From Streptococcus porci DSM 23759 (lineage in GTDB: Bacteria > Bacillota > Bacilli > Lactobacillales > Streptococcaceae): DNA of 64,000 nucleotides. Position 1 is the stretch's first letter. Each line of letters begins with the position of its first letter. This document shows positions 61,961-64,000 of the stretch, piece after piece. The position numbers and the translations under genes are program-made. The stretch lies in assembly GCF_000423765.1 (NCBI RefSeq), contig NZ_KE384089.1, forward strand, positions 189,868-253,867, given 5' to 3'. Under the pieces are notes generated by a model, which saw only the letters and a list, made by a program, of their open reading frames with translations, did not search any database and had not been told where the DNA came from.

Positions 61961-64000
61961 GCGAATTATATTTATTTGACAATGCAGAACGACTGCTATC
62001 TGTTACTAATCCAACTGAGGCGGTACAGTCTGAAGAACTTAATAAAATGATTACTTTTCACGGCACCATTCCGTATTCCGATACAATGCGAAAAGTGCAG
62101 TATATCGGGCACAAAGATGCTGATGATTCGAATAACTTCCACTTATACCGACTAACAAATAACAAGCCTGAAGGTCTGTCAAAAGTACCGATAACGGGTG
62201 TACATACTTTTTTTGATGATATGTCATCTGATGGATATATCAAAGACTACCGTCCAACAAACAAAACGGTTTTAGAAATTGTCACGAAAATTTTAGACGG
62301 TTCAAGGTGGAAAGTTGGTGTTGTTCAGACGGCACAAAGGGCAACAACGAATTTTTACTATTTGACAAGACTTGACTCTTTGTCAAAATTAGTAGATTTA
62401 ACAGGGGTAGAGATTCGCCCAAGGATGGTCTACTCAGATGGAAAAATAACATCTAGATATCTAGATGTGTATGATCGTCTAGGAGCTGACCGTGGGAAGA
62501 TTTTTCAACATGGCGTTGATTTGCTAACTGTGACGGAAAATAACAATCTTGGTGCAATCTACACTGCTGCAGTTGGTAGAGGTAGAGGCGAAGAGACAGA
62601 AAGTGGGTTTGGACGAAAATTAACATTTGCAGATGTAGAATGGTCGGTTGCGAACGGTAATCCGGTTAATAAGCCTGTCGGACAAGAGTATGTAGAGCTT
62701 ATCGGACAGACGAAACTTTATGGCTTTGCAAACGGAACAAAACCAAGAATTGCGATTATTGATTTTAGTGACGAAGAAGACCAAGAAAAATTATTAACTT
62801 CAACTTATGACTGGCTCGTGGAAAACAGTCGTCCAAAAACAGAATACAGTTCGACTGTTGCAAGAGCTGGTGATTGCAAGCTAGGTGATACAGTTGGCAT
62901 TTCCAAGCCTAGCGTAGGCATTAAATATAAGACTCGAATTTTTAAAATTGAACGTAACTTATTAAATCGTAACAAAACGAAATTTGGAATCGGTGATAAA
63001 CTAACAAAATCCTCGTACGAACGCGAGAAATTTTTGGTTAATCAAATAGAACAAGCTAAAGATGATACAGTGTATTGGCTAGACAGCCTAAAAAAGCAAA
63101 TCGTATCTAGCTATTTCAACGAAGATGGGTACAACTACGATTTAAAAGCAGGGAATGAGTATGGTCTGCCTGCTGGATATTATTCGTTTGATAAGCCTAT
63201 TGACCAAGACCCTAGCAAAGTTATCTACATGGGTGCAGGTAAACTTGCTATCGCAAACAGTAAGCTCCCAACAGGCGAGTGGAATTGGACGACAATGGCG
63301 ACTGGCGACGGAATGACTTTGGACGCTGTGAATAGCGGAGTCTTAACTTCTGGGCGTATCCAATCTCCTGACGGCAAATCATATTGGGATTTGGATAATG
63401 GGGACGTGGTGCTAAACGTTAATAAGCTAACTATTAATGCAAATCCAGTGGCAACTCAAAAAGACTTAGAAGCTATTGAATTAACTCAAGGTCCTGCCGG
63501 AAAAGGCATCGTTTCGACTGAACTGCGATATCTTCTGACAAGTCAAGCCACTGGTGTTACTCGTAATTCAGGAACTTGGGGGACAGTGGTGCAAACTCCC
63601 ACCGCCACTCAGCGTTATGTTTGGGCGTATCGAATTGAACGATACAGTGACGGTACTAGCGCGACTGGGGAACCTTATGTTTTATCAGTTTTTGGTGAAA
63701 AAGGTATCCAAGGATTATCGCATCATCTATTCACGACAAACTATCAATACAATCAAACCAGCATATCTCATTACAGTACGCCTGGTTATACAGGAACATG
63801 GGCAGTCAATGAGAATACAGGGTTAGTAAAAATTGGCGATACAGTCACTATGTCTGTTTATCACACAGAAAAATTGGGCTTAGTATATATATTGGCAACT
63901 GTTAAAGCTATCGCCAGTGATAGAAGTTTGACTACTGTTTCTAAAGGGTTGATTGATAAAGGTGAGAAAGGCACTGATGGTAGAACTTCATACATCCATT
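61957..64000 (+). CDS. Phage tail spike / endopeptidase-type antireceptor (partial)
   Basis: TTG 61957 overlaps the dit stop (TTGA) and the frame stays open for 681 codons to the window edge. Residues about 1-370 match the prophage tail-endopeptidase N-terminal domain (ELYLFDNAERLLSVTNPTEA; WLVENSRPKTEYSSTVARAG). A linker follows, then a collagen-like GPAGKG and repeated receptor-binding modules (SVFGEKGIQG, LIDKGEKGTDGR). Binds the host surface. The C-terminal end is outside the window. Confidence 0.87.
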   Translation, partial: MSELYLFDNAERLLSVTNPTEAVQSEELNKMITFHGTIPYSDTMRKVQYIGHKDADDSNNFHLYRLTNNKPEGLSKVPITGVHTFFDDMSSDGYIKDYRPTNKTVLEIVTKILDGSRWKVGVVQTAQRATTNFYYLTRLDSLSKLVDLTGVEIRPRMVYSDGKITSRYLDVYDRLGADRGKIFQHGVDLLTVTENNNLGAIYTAAVGRGRGEETESGFGRKLTFADVEWSVANGNPVNKPVGQEYVELIGQTKLYGFANGTKPRIAIIDFSDEEDQEKLLTSTYDWLVENSRPKTEYSSTVARAGDCKLGDTVGISKPSVGIKYKTRIFKIERNLLNRNKTKFGIGDKLTKSSYEREKFLVNQIEQAKDDTVYWLDSLKKQIVSSYFNEDGYNYDLKAGNEYGLPAGYYSFDKPIDQDPSKVIYMGAGKLAIANSKLPTGEWNWTTMATGDGMTLDAVNSGVLTSGRIQSPDGKSYWDLDNGDVVLNVNKLTINANPVATQKDLEAIELTQGPAGKGIVSTELRYLLTSQATGVTRNSGTWGTVVQTPTATQRYVWAYRIERYSDGTSATGEPYVLSVFGEKGIQGLSHHLFTTNYQYNQTSISHYSTPGYTGTWAVNENTGLVKIGDTVTMSVYHTEKLGLVYILATVKAIASDRSLTTVSKGLIDKGEKGTDGRTSYIH

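Larger units (their letters stand above)
25600..64000. mobile_element. Siphovirus prophage integrated behind rplL (right end outside window)
   Basis: A continuous phage order: integrase, lysogeny genes, type I TA cassettes, Cro-like genes, replication, late regulator, terminase, head, tail. Genes are mostly rightward with overlapping starts and stops. SPP1-type portal and gp7, lambda-E-like capsid and a long tape measure indicate a long-tailed virus. No lysis genes or attR are in the window, so intactness cannot be judged. No structural or replication gene is visibly broken. Confidence 0.95.

Overview
The window is about 39-40% GC Firmicute DNA, almost certainly a Streptococcus chromosome of the pyogenic or related animal-associated groups. 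The evidence is the gene set itself: PepF, MtsR beside an mtsAB-permease operon, a glycine riboswitch on an alanine/glycine symporter, the RmlA/RmlC/RmlB set, and rplJ-rplL with an L10 leader. The species cannot be fixed by reading alone. Positions 1-25600 are ordinary chromosome and 25600-64000 are one prophage whose right end lies outside the window.

Chromosomal part. The left edge holds the 5' half of an FMN riboswitch (minus strand) whose variable stem is enlarged by about 220 nt. Then come an HD phosphohydrolase and trmL, pepF, a small inverted-repeat element, an IS200-type insertion that has replaced the 3' end of a cation-efflux gene, and a glycine-riboswitch-controlled AGCS symporter. 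Next are a methyltransferase, pcrA, the Mn/Fe regulator mtsR divergent from its ABC transporter (with two permeases), a sulfhydrylase, a cyclase, trmK-Nif3, a ZIP transporter, an FAD oxidoreductase, the dTDP-rhamnose genes, and rplJ-rplL.

Prophage part. A tyrosine integrase sits directly behind the rplL terminator. The leftward lysogeny cluster is repressor, RelBE-type toxin-antitoxin pair, ImmA-like peptidase, then a decayed SLATT(DUF4231)-TIR gene pair that looks like a dead defence module. To its right are three tandem, diverged Fst-type type I toxin-antitoxin cassettes (toxins of 34, 29 and 28 aa), two Cro-like regulators with different palindromic operators, and the early replication genes: SMC-like ATPase, Sak4-like ATPase, DUF669, DEAD helicase, primase-helicase, an iteron-bearing candidate origin, RusA. 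A run of small accessory genes follows, ending in an ArpU/RinA-like late regulator.

Between the late regulator and the terminase lies about 0.85 kb with no gene but much RNA-like secondary structure. It ends in a 59-nt tRNA-like sequence that lacks an anticodon arm and then a terminator. Size and position match the giant phage RNAs GOLLD/ROOL. The morphogenesis module is SPP1/siphovirus-like: TerS, TerL, portal, a gp7-type head protein fused to an HExxH domain and followed by two duplicated small genes, scaffold, decoration protein, capsid, connectors, tail tube, tail-assembly chaperones with a TTTAAAA -1 frameshift site, tape measure, Dit, and a tail spike that runs off the window. Lysis genes and the right attachment site are not in view.
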